Positions 56,401-64,000 of a DNA stretch of 64,000 nt are shown piece after piece; the first letter of the stretch is position 1, and each line of letters starts with the position of its first letter. This DNA comes from Harmonia axyridis. Lineage: Eukaryota; Arthropoda; Insecta; Coleoptera; Coccinellidae. The stretch covers positions 21,697,506 through 21,761,505 of the forward strand of contig NC_059505.1 of NCBI RefSeq assembly GCF_914767665.1, written 5' to 3'. The notes below the pieces were generated by a model. The model was not told the origin of the DNA and did not search any database. It saw only the letters and a list, made by a program, of their open reading frames with translations. The position numbers and the translations under genes were made by a program.

Positions 56401-56552
56401 AAAACTGTATAATATCAGATAATACAGTTATAGAGTCAAAAGCACAACTTAACTCTTGTATTGTTGGATGTAATCAAATTATCCCTGAAGAATCAAAGCA
56501 TAGTAATGAAATATTAACCAATTCTGATCGTTTGATAGAAGAAAATAATTGA
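47741..56552 (+). CDS. EIF2B3: Translation initiation factor eIF2B subunit gamma, six exons
   Basis: Exons 47741-47900, 47952-48269, 51385-51600, 53606-53811, 53880-54109, 56390-56552; all junctions are GT-AG and keep frame, summing to 1293 nt (430 codons plus stop), near the family's ~450. eIF2B is the guanine-nucleotide exchange factor for eIF2 in the cytosol; gamma pairs with epsilon in its catalytic half. Exon 1 encodes VIVLAAGKGSRMPELLSGKP, the nucleotidyltransferase-like P-loop, then KCLLPIGPKPLIWYIL. Exons 5-6 encode the left-handed beta-helix (CIIWENAKLS, NTIIGPNVEIGS, CIISDNTVI, SCIVGCNQII). Introns 1 and 4 are 51 and 68 bp; introns 2, 3 and 5 are 3.1, 2.0 and 2.3 kb and full of transposon debris. 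The ATG follows a possible 5' UTR acceptor (TTTTCTTTTCAG, 47710). ATTAAA occurs near 56616 and 56722. The intron 3 donor (GTTTGT) is weak. Confidence 0.95.
48270..48600. other. Intron 2, 5' part
   Basis: No feature recognised. Confidence 0.5.
48600..50330 (-). pseudogene. hAT DUF4371/ZMYM-type transposase relic in eIF2B intron 2
   Basis: The minus strand reads, right to left, QRIIQIVIQINPTLHEYKKR then IANQ (ending at the pogo insertion), then VEQMSIILRFCDTSNGTIKE, HFIGFLAVPKTTGRDFNNAK, and VDSAHRLWQQTHF near 48830. These follow the order of DUF4371 proteins (…P.L.EY..RI...; VEQMS.ILR..D; F.GF..V..TTG). Stops and frameshifts abound. It is a different family from the 18.5-kb hAT. Terminal repeats not found, so limits are approximate. 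Confidence 0.75.
49200..49648. mobile_element. pogo/Tigger-type MITE, TA TSD
   Basis: 449 bp. Ends CAGTGGACCCCCGATAATCC (49200) and GGATTACCGGGGGTCCACTG (to 49648), imperfect inverted repeats beginning with the pogo/Tigger CAGTGG. TA precedes (49198-49199) and follows (49649-49650). No ORF. It interrupts the DUF4371 relic. Confidence 0.88.
50331..51384. other. Intron 2, 3' part
   Basis: Repeat-like DNA at 50465-50860 (GTTGTGCAAC-type start, GGGAAATAATATTTCCCAC palindrome near 50742) and an ACACCCTGTATCTCG scrap near 51033. No gene. Confidence 0.5.
51673..51802. repeat. Two tandem 68-bp copies in intron 3
   Basis: GTAGAATCAAAAACATCA at 51673 and 51741; both units run to TTTTTGAAAATTAG with a few substitutions. 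Confidence 0.85.
52440..53030 (-). pseudogene. CR1/Jockey-like LINE ORF2 C-terminal fragment in intron 3
   Basis: The frame 52704-53024 gives FKYTIVNLQDIRRVLSGQYI, FGLRKFDRGV, QKINDLGWLRMENRFRLHMD, the thumb/C-terminal region seen in insect CR1-like proteins; beyond its stop the same strand continues with text matching the remaining C-terminus (for example RHPNTLTIPHHRT-like reading near 52640 and a final G-x-DLL-like block near 52510) in shifted frames. No RT core and no 3' tail repeat identified. Confidence 0.7.
53403..53480. repeat. (AT)n microsatellite
   Basis: Uninterrupted alternating run of about 78 bp in intron 3. Confidence 0.95.
54441..55675 (-). mobile_element. Decayed Tc1-like element in intron 5, TA TSD
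   Basis: Ends CACTAGTGAGCAGAAAAA (54441) and TTTTTGCTCGCCAGTG (to 55675) are imperfect TIRs, flanked by TA (54439-54440, 55676-55677). The minus strand carries the N-terminal paired HTH start MSLPIEDCARIVHLLKMG (near 55392) and, far downstream, FNWPARSPDLNPIEHL then DQLERRVRT (near 54830-54910). The middle of the catalytic domain is gone. Confidence 0.87.
55200..55340. repeat. ~70-bp tandem duplication in the Tc1 HTH region
   Basis: CTACCTCCTGATGCCTTTTC...CTAGCAACAGATCT and CTACCTCCTGATACCTTGTC...CTAGCAACAGATCT stand head to tail, duplicating the second helix-turn-helix codons. Confidence 0.85.
55676..56389. other. Intron 5, 3' part
   Basis: Contains small palindromes around TTGCACTAGTGCAA near 56095 and GTGCAA repeats near 55823-55853. 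No gene. Confidence 0.5.
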
Positions 56553-57034
56553 AAGGAGGTCAAGCTTTTGTGATAAAATATTTAATGTAACTGTGAAATT
56601 AATTTTCGAACGAATTAAAAACTCAATTATTCATTATTCTTTGGAAATATCCTTATACCTTCCCTGGAATTCCCATATTTTGGCATACAATATACAAATC
56701 ATGGTTCATCATTGTGTGTGAATTAAAGAATTTCTAGTAAATGAAAAATTTAGTATAGTTTGATATATTGTGTTTTATTGGCATTTATTCATTCAATACC
56801 ATCTATGGTATCCTCATCAAACAGAATCATAGTTATTTATGAGAAATATTATTAATTCGTTAGTATTTTCATTATACTCTGTAGCTCTGGAGGTTGTGAG
56901 AGGCAAGAAGGGTCATTTCATATGTGTTTTCATCTAATAAATTTATAGTGAGTCACAAAGCTTGACTCACTTCGTATAAAAGAGGTATTGTTGAAATATT
57001 CCAAATCTGATCGTATAAAGGCTCATTTTCACAA
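56553..57034. other. eIF2B gamma 3' flank
   Basis: 3' UTR candidates with ATTAAA at about 56616 and 56722, AATAAA-like near 56937. No other gene. Confidence 0.5.
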
Positions 57035-57410
57035 TGGGCGCGTTCAGCAGAAAGATCGGTAGCGTGAGTTGCTCCGCTACTGATAGGTATCAGTTTGGTA
57101 ACGTTAGTATTCTCTGCTGGATGGGTTGCATTTCTTGACAGCAATAGGTTTTGTGGTCCTTCTTGAAGATTACATTATGTTGAGAGGCAATTTTCTGTTA
57201 TAATATCGATTTCCAAATTTGCTTACGATATTATTACTTTTTTATTCTTCAATATATGGGAAATTCAATCAGAGTAACATTTCAGAATGTTAATAAACGT
57301 ATATGTTTCAGTTTCTATTATTGCTATATTTGAAATTTAAATTTCGTCCCAAAATCACTGTCACTAATGTCAGTTACTCAACATGTTACCAGGCTGCGTT
57401 CATAAACTTA
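57035..57410 (-). repeat. GCGCGTTCAGCAGA-family segment with ORF-leader similarity
   Basis: Starts GGGCGCGTTCAGCAGA; 57035-57130 matches the complement of 37520-37615. Its other part, 57310-57400, on the minus strand matches the leader of the two-exon ORF at 27474-27560 (TGGTAAC.TGTTGAGT, GGGACGAAATTT.AATTTCAAA). It may be an internally deleted derivative of the element that carries that ORF. Confidence 0.6.
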
Positions 57411-57761
57411 CTCGAGAATAGAGAGGAGACGATTTGACGTGACTTAAAGCCGTACCACTTCGGCATTTTGGATGTAGATCTCAGTCAACTTTTGACCAAT
57501 AACATTTCATAGTAGTGAACAGATCCATATTCACAATTTTTGCATATCCATCTGCACCATTCTCTAAATATATTATAATTTATATGGCAGGATATGTTGT
57601 ATTGAAGTAAGTAGTTGTATCTAGAGTTCCAGAAGTAAAACGTGTAGTGATCTTATATTCCATTGTAATATTCTAAAATTTTTAATCCTCATTTTGTTGA
57701 TGGAAAAATTGAAAAAAATTTTTTGATATATGTATATAAAATTAAATGTGATATAACCTAT

Positions 57762-58421
57762 TAGGGATGGGACGGTATTTCAATACCGCGATTTTGGAGC
57801 GGTATTTTTGAGTAACGTAGTCGCGCGTTCCACAAACGTAAAGTAACCGGTTCCAAAGTAACGATAGTTACGGCGTACCGGCACCGGACTTAACTTAACA
57901 TCGAAACGGTTTGGGATATTTGAACGAGGTTTGGTAAATGTAGATTAAGGTTTTACATTGAATACCACGTCTTCAGCAATACACATAGATATAATTTCTT
58001 TCACGTAATACTAAGATTACCCGAGGATGGTATTATTTCCACTGAAGTTTACACCATCTGTTTTTAATGAGGTGCCCTTCGAAGATTCTAACCTTTGTTG
58101 TTATTCTGAGCCACCAAAAAATTTTATGGTTTTATGATTTTGTTATGCTTGCAAGAAAAGAATGTTGTTATGCTTGCATACGTTCTTCTGGAAAAACGTA
58201 GAAACTCAATGAACAATGAATTATCATTCAACAGGACAGTCCACAAATAGTCTAGGTATCCCAATGGTCTCGTTTCCTTCGTTCCTCCGTCGCTGATACT
58301 CAACCCAGTTCCAATCGCTTACGGTTTTGTTGCCTGTAACCACAGTTACAAAATCGCGGTATTTTTCTGGAGCGGTCGCGAATGTAACGCGACTGGTGAG
58401 TAACCGGTATTCCCATCCCTA
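57762..58421. mobile_element. Non-autonomous hAT element, 8-bp TSD
   Basis: 660 bp. Ends TAGGGATGGGACGGTATT and AATACCGGTTACTC...: right end reads GGTATTCCCATCCCTA. TAACCTAT is duplicated (57754-57761 and 58422-58429). The interior 58025-58340 resembles 32940-33190 next to a hAT transposase relic, a likely source family. No ORF. Confidence 0.93.
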
Positions 58422-58634
58422 TAACCTATGAGAAATACCAACGAAAAAAAAAATTTTTCCTTTTATTTTTCTTTCAAATTTTTTCAAAAAACCTTTTTCT
58501 TCCTTTTTATTTTTTAATTCGAGAAATTGTATGATTTATTTATAAAATGATATTGAATATAAAAAATTAATCATTATGTTTATATTATATCAATCTTTGG
58601 GATAATTATATATTTGAATTTCTGTTAATATGTA

Positions 58635-59802
58635 CAGTGCATCCCATTTTGGGTGAGACAGCCAGGTTCCTCGCTTGTTATTTAAGATAGAGCCTTGCGG
58701 TTTTCACGTTCCTGTCCTACTTTTTCGTGAAACTCAAGTTGGTCTAATCAGATTGTGCATAACTGTTTCCGTTCAAAAGATACAGGGTGATTTTGGAAAT
58801 TGATACTTTTCGGACCCCTTCTTTATCTCCGAAGTTATTAGAAATAATGCTGAGGTAAAAACTACGTCTGAATCAGAATTGTGCGTAGAATCCAGTGGCG
58901 TACTCAATATTTTTTTTCGGGGTATGGTTTTGAAGATTCAACACAAACTTATGTTTTTTTTAATGGAACACCATGTGTATCATTACTTCGTTGAATTTGC
59001 TATTTTTTTCCCTTCAAAATGACATATGACACTATGTAGGTAGGATGTTCAGAAATTTAAAAAAAAAACTAAAACATCAAATAATGATGATTTTTTTGTT
59101 AATGGGCAATGGATTTCCCATAGAAAAGAAGAATCAATAATGATAACAATAATTTATAGCGATGACAGCTAGATCAGATTGGTTTTTTCCCTCCAATGCC
59201 TACTTGATAAAACAATGCTCCCAAATGCATAGTAGCCATAATAACAACAAGGATGTTTGTGTCATCAATGACCTACTACTTTTAAAAATCGAAAGTAATA
59301 ATCTTCTTATTGAAACATAGAAAATTCATGGCCCATTTACAAAAAATCATCATTATTTGACGTTTTAGTGTTTTTTTTGACATTTCTGAACATCCTACCT
59401 ACATAGTATCATATATCATTTTGAAGGAAAAAAAATAACGAATTCAACGAAGTAATGATATATAGGGTGTTCCATTAAAAAAAATATAGGTTTGTGTTGA
59501 ATCTTCAAAACCATACCCCGAAAAAAATATTGAGTACGCCACTGGATTCTACGCAGAATTCTGATTCAGGCGTAGTTTTCAGCTCAGCATTATTTCTAAT
59601 AATTTCGGAGATAAAGGAGGGGTCCGAAAAGTATCAATTTCCAAAATCACCCGGTATCTCTTGAATGGAAACATTTATGCAAAATCTGATTAGAACAATT
59701 TGAGTTTCACGAAAAAGTAGGACAGGAACGTGAAAACCGCAAGGCTCTATCTTAAATAACAAGCGAGAAACCTGGCTGTCTCACCCAAAATGGGATGCAC
59801 TG
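58635..59802. mobile_element. ~1.17-kb foldback element with ~480-bp arms
   Basis: CAGTGCATCCCATTTTGGGT at 58635 is mirrored at the right end (to 59802), and complementarity continues to about 59120/59325 with ~95% identity by eye. TA flanks both ends (58633-58634, 59803-59804). The ~200-bp centre is unique. No transposase. Tc1/mariner-related ends are likely. Confidence 0.88.
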
Positions 59803-60927
59803 TACATATTATAATGGATGATAATACATTTATATTATTTGGTGGAATGTCCTCCGAGATTTTAGGCATAATACTTTCCATAGTGATATCCGTATCTGAT
59901 TGCGGTGATGTTATTGTTGTTTTCATAATTTGTGTATTTCGTTCAGCCCAATCCATAGACCTATAATAACATGGACTGGCCCTAACGTGGCTTCTACTCG
60001 CTTCGCTCTGCGGACTATCGAAGAGAGAGAGGTGTTGTGAAGGATGGAAGTAGAAAGGCAGAAAATGCGAATTTACTAAGGGAATAGCGCGTTTTTATTT
60101 TTTTTTTTTTTTTTGAGAAATATTGAGTTTTTCGCATTAGTTGATTATTGAAATAGCTAAATGGCTATGGGAATAAAGCGTTTCAAATTTTTTTAATGAG
60201 AAATATTGAGTTATTCGGATGGAAATAGTATTGAAATAGCTTGATATGGCTATGGGAATAACGCGCTTTTAATTTTTTTTAAGAAAAATATTGAGTCATT
60301 CGGATGAGAGTAGTATTGAAATAGCTAAATGATCACATTTAAGAATTGTATGGTACAGATTTTCATGTTATCTAAAATTCCTTTCAGAAAAAGGTGAATT
60401 TTATTGAGTGCTATACCTGGAAGAAAATATTTTTTAATTTCTGTTCCAGAGTTTTTAGATAGTTCAGTATATCAATAATATTATAGATAATTAAATTTAA
60501 ATTCTATATAATGTAGCTATAGGTGTAACTGAGCTTTAGGAAATTCAAAATTTGTGATAAGTTAAAACACAAATGAAAATTTATGAAATTTTTAAAATTT
60601 CATATATTTTATCTTCTGAAAAAATAGCCCAAATATTTTCAGAAATAGACTGAGGAAATAAAATAGTGAGTGTTATTGGGAATGAAAGTGCCATATTTTT
60701 CCTATCAAAGGACAAATTCAGCCTTACGTTCCAAAAGTATAGGTACATCTTCCTCTACTGTAACGGTTTAAAAAAGTACTGCAACTTTTATACATGGGTT
60801 TATTATATTACCCTTTATCATCAAATATGCAAGCACATATGAAAAAAAACATATAATAAATATCAATATAAAAAAAGTTATGATTAACATCCGACGAAGA
60901 GATTCGAATCAGGGCTTCGAAACTGGA

Positions 60928-60960
<33 letters not shown>

Positions 60961-61020
60961 TTTTAATCACCGTTGTAGGGTAAGGCTTCGAGGTTGCCGG
61001 TTCCTCACAGAACAAGGCAA
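59803..61020. other. Intergenic with a small tandem array
   Basis: Contains the array at 60078-60335, then AT-rich DNA, and (TA)n plus a T-run at 60930-60963 next to the R4-like fragment. Confidence 0.55.
60078..60335. repeat. Three ~85-bp tandem units
   Basis: Each unit starts GGGAATA(A)GCG or close, has a T-rich stretch, AAATATTGAGT(T/C) and ATTGAAATAGCT, and ends near GGCTAT. Units start near 60081, 60167 and 60253. Confidence 0.8.
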
Positions 61021-61023
61021 CAC

Positions 61024-61862
61024 TCAATTGCTAGTGAGGAAACTTCTCACAATTCTCGTGGTCCACAAGATCACCTCCTTCTGCGCCTTCTCTATTAGGT
61101 CTTCGTGAAGTCCAAGTTTCGCTGTGTTCCCAGTCAGATGCATCTCAACCAGCCCATTCGTAGTGATGACCAGAGGAAGTATCGTTATGTGGGTAAGTCT
61201 ATACAGTTCTTTTAATTCAAATGCCAGATCGTGATATTTAATTATCTTTTCAGTGTACGCTTTTTCAGCGTTGTCGTCGGCCGGTACGGTGATGTCAACT
61301 ATAGTGGCTCGGTTTTCCATCTTTTCAAGGATGACAATATCAGGCCGGTTGTGCGCGATTGGCCTGTCAGTTATCAGTGGATGGTCCCAATACACCTTCA
61401 CAGCATCATTTTCCTGAACTTGTTTTGGTAAGTATTCATGTATTTTTCTTTCTGTTTTTAATAATCCATATTTCAGGGCGATGGCTTGGTGGAATACTTT
61501 TGCCATGGAATTGTGCCGATCAGTGTATTCCCTGGGAGCGAGCGCGGGGCAAGATGATGTGACATGCTGAATTGTTTCTGGTGCCTGAGAGCATTTACGG
61601 CACTTATCACTAGGAAGATTTCTGCCCGTTATGTTTTTCTGATACGCTCTTGTAGGGACCACCTGATCCTGGATCGCTGCCAGTCTACCTTCCGTTTCTG
61701 GAAAAAGGTATCCAGCTTTGAGGTATGAGAGCGATCTTTCTGTATCTATATCTCTATTTTTTAGGACCGTTGGATATCTTCCGTGAAGTGCCCTGCCATG
61801 CCAATCCTCGCACAGTTCCTCGATGGTTGGAGGTTCAGCCGGATGATGTTCAGAAAAAAATA
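61024..61862 (-). pseudogene. R4/Dong-like element, 3' fragment (zinc knuckle + RLE)
   Basis: The 212-codon frame at 61024-61662 has the knuckle CRKCSQAPETIQHVTSSC and the endonuclease NRPDIVILEKMENRATIVDI with KYHDLAFELKELYRL, then ITILPLVITTNG. Upstream, the strand continues with readings like LFPETEGRLAAIQDQVV and HGRYP to about 61862, showing the same order as 30000-31049. A stop or shift near 61662 separates them. It is cut off upstream by (TA)n, so RT and N-terminus are missing. Same clade as, but different copy from, the 30-kb element. Confidence 0.85.
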
Positions 61863-61863
61863 A

Positions 61864-61870
<7 letters not shown>

Positions 61871-61921
<51 letters not shown>
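61871..61921. repeat. (TA)n microsatellite between two LINEs
   Basis: Run of about 50 bp preceded by an A-rich stretch; on the minus strand it follows the 3' end of the LINE at 62-64 kb and may be its tail or target. Confidence 0.85.
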
Positions 61922-61924
<3 letters not shown>

Positions 61925-62012
61925 CGGGATCATTGCGTCGTTCGACGTTGTCAGATGCCTTTTCGCCACCCCTTTCTGTCATTCCATTGTCCTTGTCGTA
62001 AATCCCTGGAAC

Positions 62013-63296
62013 TCATGGCTTTGATGACACCCTCATTCCAGGTTTTCTTTGGTCGTCCTCTTTTTCGGCGTTGTGCTGGGACCCACTCGAACACCTTCTT
62101 TGGAAGCCACTGTTCGTCCATTTTTGTAGGTGACCATACCAGATAAGTTGTTTCGCTTCTATATCTTCGTACAGCGTTCCGTCCACTCCCATTAGTCTTC
62201 GTATCTCCTCGTTTCTGATCTTTTGTAGGCGTGATACTCCCAGTGATCTTCGGAGTACGTCCATTTCAACGGTTTCCAGTCTTCTCTTGTTTTCTTCAGT
62301 TATTCTCCAAGTTTCCGCTCCATACAGTAGGTTACTTTTTATCATGGTGTTGTATATGCTGTATTTTCTCTTTTTTCCAATGAAGGTATTCCAAAATATG
62401 CTGTTCAAACATCCTATGATCTTTTTCGCTTGATTTATTCTGTGTCTGATCTCTCTGTTGTCGCTTCCACTTGAGTCAAACTTAACACCTAAGTATGTAT
62501 ACTCCGATACCACTTCTACTTCCTGATTATTTTCCAGCATGATTTTCGTGGCATTTTGGGTTTCTACTGGGAGGTACTCAGTCTTCTTGGTATTCATCTC
62601 TAGTCCCCAAATTTCATATTCCTCCTGGAGTTTTCTGGCCATATACTCCAGGTCGTCCTTATCATTGGCCATTATAACTTGATCATCCGCGAACTGGAGG
62701 GAGTAGAGGTAGCTATTATCATCCAATTCTATTCCCATTGGCCCACATTTCTTCTTCCACTTTCGAAGAGCTCTAGATACATACACTTTGAACAAAGTAG
62801 GTGAAACGTAGCATCCCTGTCGCAAGCCCTTATTCACGGTGAATTCTTGTGAGAGATTCTTTCCCGATTTGATCCGCGATGTAGAATCCGTGTACAAATT
62901 TTTGAGTGCCGTTATTAATGTTTGGTTGATGTTCGTTTCTTGTACAATTTCCCAAAGTTTCTTCAGAGGTACACTGTCATATGCTTTCTTTAGGTCGACA
63001 TACATTAGGTGGACTTCTTGGTTAGTATTTAGTTTTTTCTCTATTATCTGCTTCAGACAAAAAACATTGTCTGTACAAGATCTGCCCGCTCTAAATCCTG
63101 ATTGCTCTTCTTCTTCTTCCGCGCTGTATTCAATTTCAATGAGGTCTCGTAGAATTCTTCCATATATTCTGCTAAATGTGCTAGTCACTGATATACCTCT
63201 ATAATTTGCGCATTGATTTTTATTTTTTTTTTTTTGTATATCGACGAAATATATGCTGTTTTCCATTCTTTGGGTACTGGTTGTCCGCTCAAGCAC
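62013..63296 (-). pseudogene. LINE reverse transcriptase, core and thumb
   Basis: 427 codons. CANYRGISVTSTFSRIYGRI, EEQSGFRAGRSCTDNVFCLK, MYVDLKKAYDSVPLKKLW (motif A), KGLRQGCYVSPTLFKVYV (motif B) and LQFADDQVIMANDKDDLEYM (motif C, FADD) are in order. The C-terminal KRRLETVEMDVLRRSLGVSR and IEAKQLIWYGHLQKW are typical of insect endonuclease-RT LINEs. The frame is lost near 62090, where the other frame continues with KRGRPKKTWNEGVIKAM-like text. RTE or a close clade is my best reading; I did not build a tree. Confidence 0.88.
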
Positions 63297-63850
63297 TTAT
63301 TTATCAAATCTGTAACAGCCTGGAATAGATTATGTGTACCATGTTTGATCAGCTCTGCGGGTACTCCTCCGGGACCTGGGGATTTACCATTTTTCAACCT
63401 GAATACTGCTTTTCTCACTGTTTCAACATCTACAGAAACTGTTTCACCCTCAATGTCTATGTGTGATGATATACTTGGTGCCAGAAATTCTTGTCTTGTT
63501 TCTGTCAAAAGTTGTTTGTAATGTGTAACCCAGTTGTTCATGGGAATTGTGTCAATGTTCGCTGAGTTTTTGCTCGGACTTTTCAGCGCATTAATGAATC
63601 GCCAAGATTCTGCTGTCTTTCTACCTCCCAAAAGGGAGTCAATCTCCTTGCATTTTCTATCCCACATACTTCTCTTCGCATTATTAACTTTTCTTCCTGT
63701 CTTACTTTCTGCCTCCAGATATGATTCCCTATCTCTTTGTTCTTTTGTTGTTAGCCATTTTAAGTAAGCTTTGTTTTTCTGATTTACCAGTTCTTCTATT
63801 TCATTATTCCACCATAATGCTTTGCTCTTTCGACTTGAGAGTTCTCCCAA
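63185..63850 (-). pseudogene. LINE linker and start of RT
   Basis: 221 codons. ALWWNNEIEELVNQKNKAYL and a basic linker lead to RKAVFRLKNGKSPGPGGVPA, ELIKHGTHNL and VPKEWKTAYISSIYKKKK, the first RT motifs. It passes out of frame in the poly-A/T run near 63225, where the frame 62013-63296 takes over. Upstream to 64000 the strand reads NKRWNLSNLQDDNIKQRYQT, a normal pre-RT segment, in a shifted frame. Confidence 0.85.
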
Positions 63851-64000
63851 TACTTCAGTGGCTGAGTTCTGTAAAGCTTCCTTAATTTTTTCATACAGTG
63901 TCGATGTCTTCGATGGCTGTCAAATACTCATCGAGCCTTGTCTGGTATCTTTGTTTTATGTTATCGTCCTGAAGGTTACTCAGATTCCACCGCTTATTGT

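Larger units (their letters stand above)
61925..64000 (-). mobile_element. LINE (RTE-like), 3' part, running off the window
   Basis: Minus-strand non-LTR retrotransposon: linker region, RT core and C-terminus present, endonuclease expected beyond base 64000. The 3' end reads ATGATCCCGATTATATATA, passing into (TA)n. Frameshifts occur near 62090, 63225 (an A/T homopolymer) and 63870. Confidence 0.85.

Noticed and set aside
61725..62024. 99-residue plus ORF across the (TA)n run
   Set aside because: Antisense to the two LINEs and made largely of microsatellite translation.
1..64000. Prokaryotic operon, CRISPR array, prophage or defence system
   Set aside because: Introns, animal transposons and eIF2B gamma show a eukaryotic nuclear sequence; no CRISPR-like spaced repeats were seen.

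Overview
This window looks like nuclear DNA of an insect: it is AT-rich, has a split protein-coding gene with GT-AG introns, and is crowded with animal-type transposable elements (Copia, Penelope, R4/Dong-like and other LINEs, hAT, Merlin, Tc1/mariner, pogo, THAP-type PIF, many MITEs). A beetle is plausible but I cannot prove the order. No prokaryotic gene, rRNA, tRNA or CRISPR array was recognised.

Layout. 1-1.9 kb: 3' end of a decayed Copia element with its LTR. 2.9-7.3 kb: a nearly complete second Copia family on the minus strand (199-bp LTRs, CACAT target duplication, one frameshift in integrase). 7.3-18.4 kb: mostly non-coding, with a dead mariner, two Copia fossils (one split by a Tc1/mariner derivative), a 1-kb inverted-repeat element with 10-bp flanking repeats, and a nested palindrome. 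18.5-27.4 kb: one hAT (ZMYM/DUF4371 type) element with a perfect 8-bp target duplication, broken by one stop codon and by a young, intact Penelope element. 27.5-33.9 kb: a two-exon ORF of unknown origin, then a 5.3-kb unit with >500-bp inverted arms that encloses an R4/Dong-like retroelement lacking its reverse transcriptase. 35-38 kb: THAP relic, MITE piece, and a small Cys-rich gene. 39-42.6 kb: THAP/PIF transposase relic next to an intact Merlin element with ~400-bp terminal repeats. 47.7-56.6 kb: the one clear conserved host gene, eIF2B gamma (six exons, 430 codons), whose three long introns are filled with DUF4371-hAT, pogo, CR1-like and Tc1 debris. 57-60.4 kb: MITEs (one hAT type with TAACCTAT duplication), a 1.2-kb foldback, a short tandem array. 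61-64 kb: R4-like 3' fragment and a LINE running off the window end.

The host genes (eIF2B gamma; the Cys-rich protein) show no functional link to each other. The rest is a layered record of transposition, and most reading frames belong to elements whose order of insertion can be read from nesting and target-site duplications.
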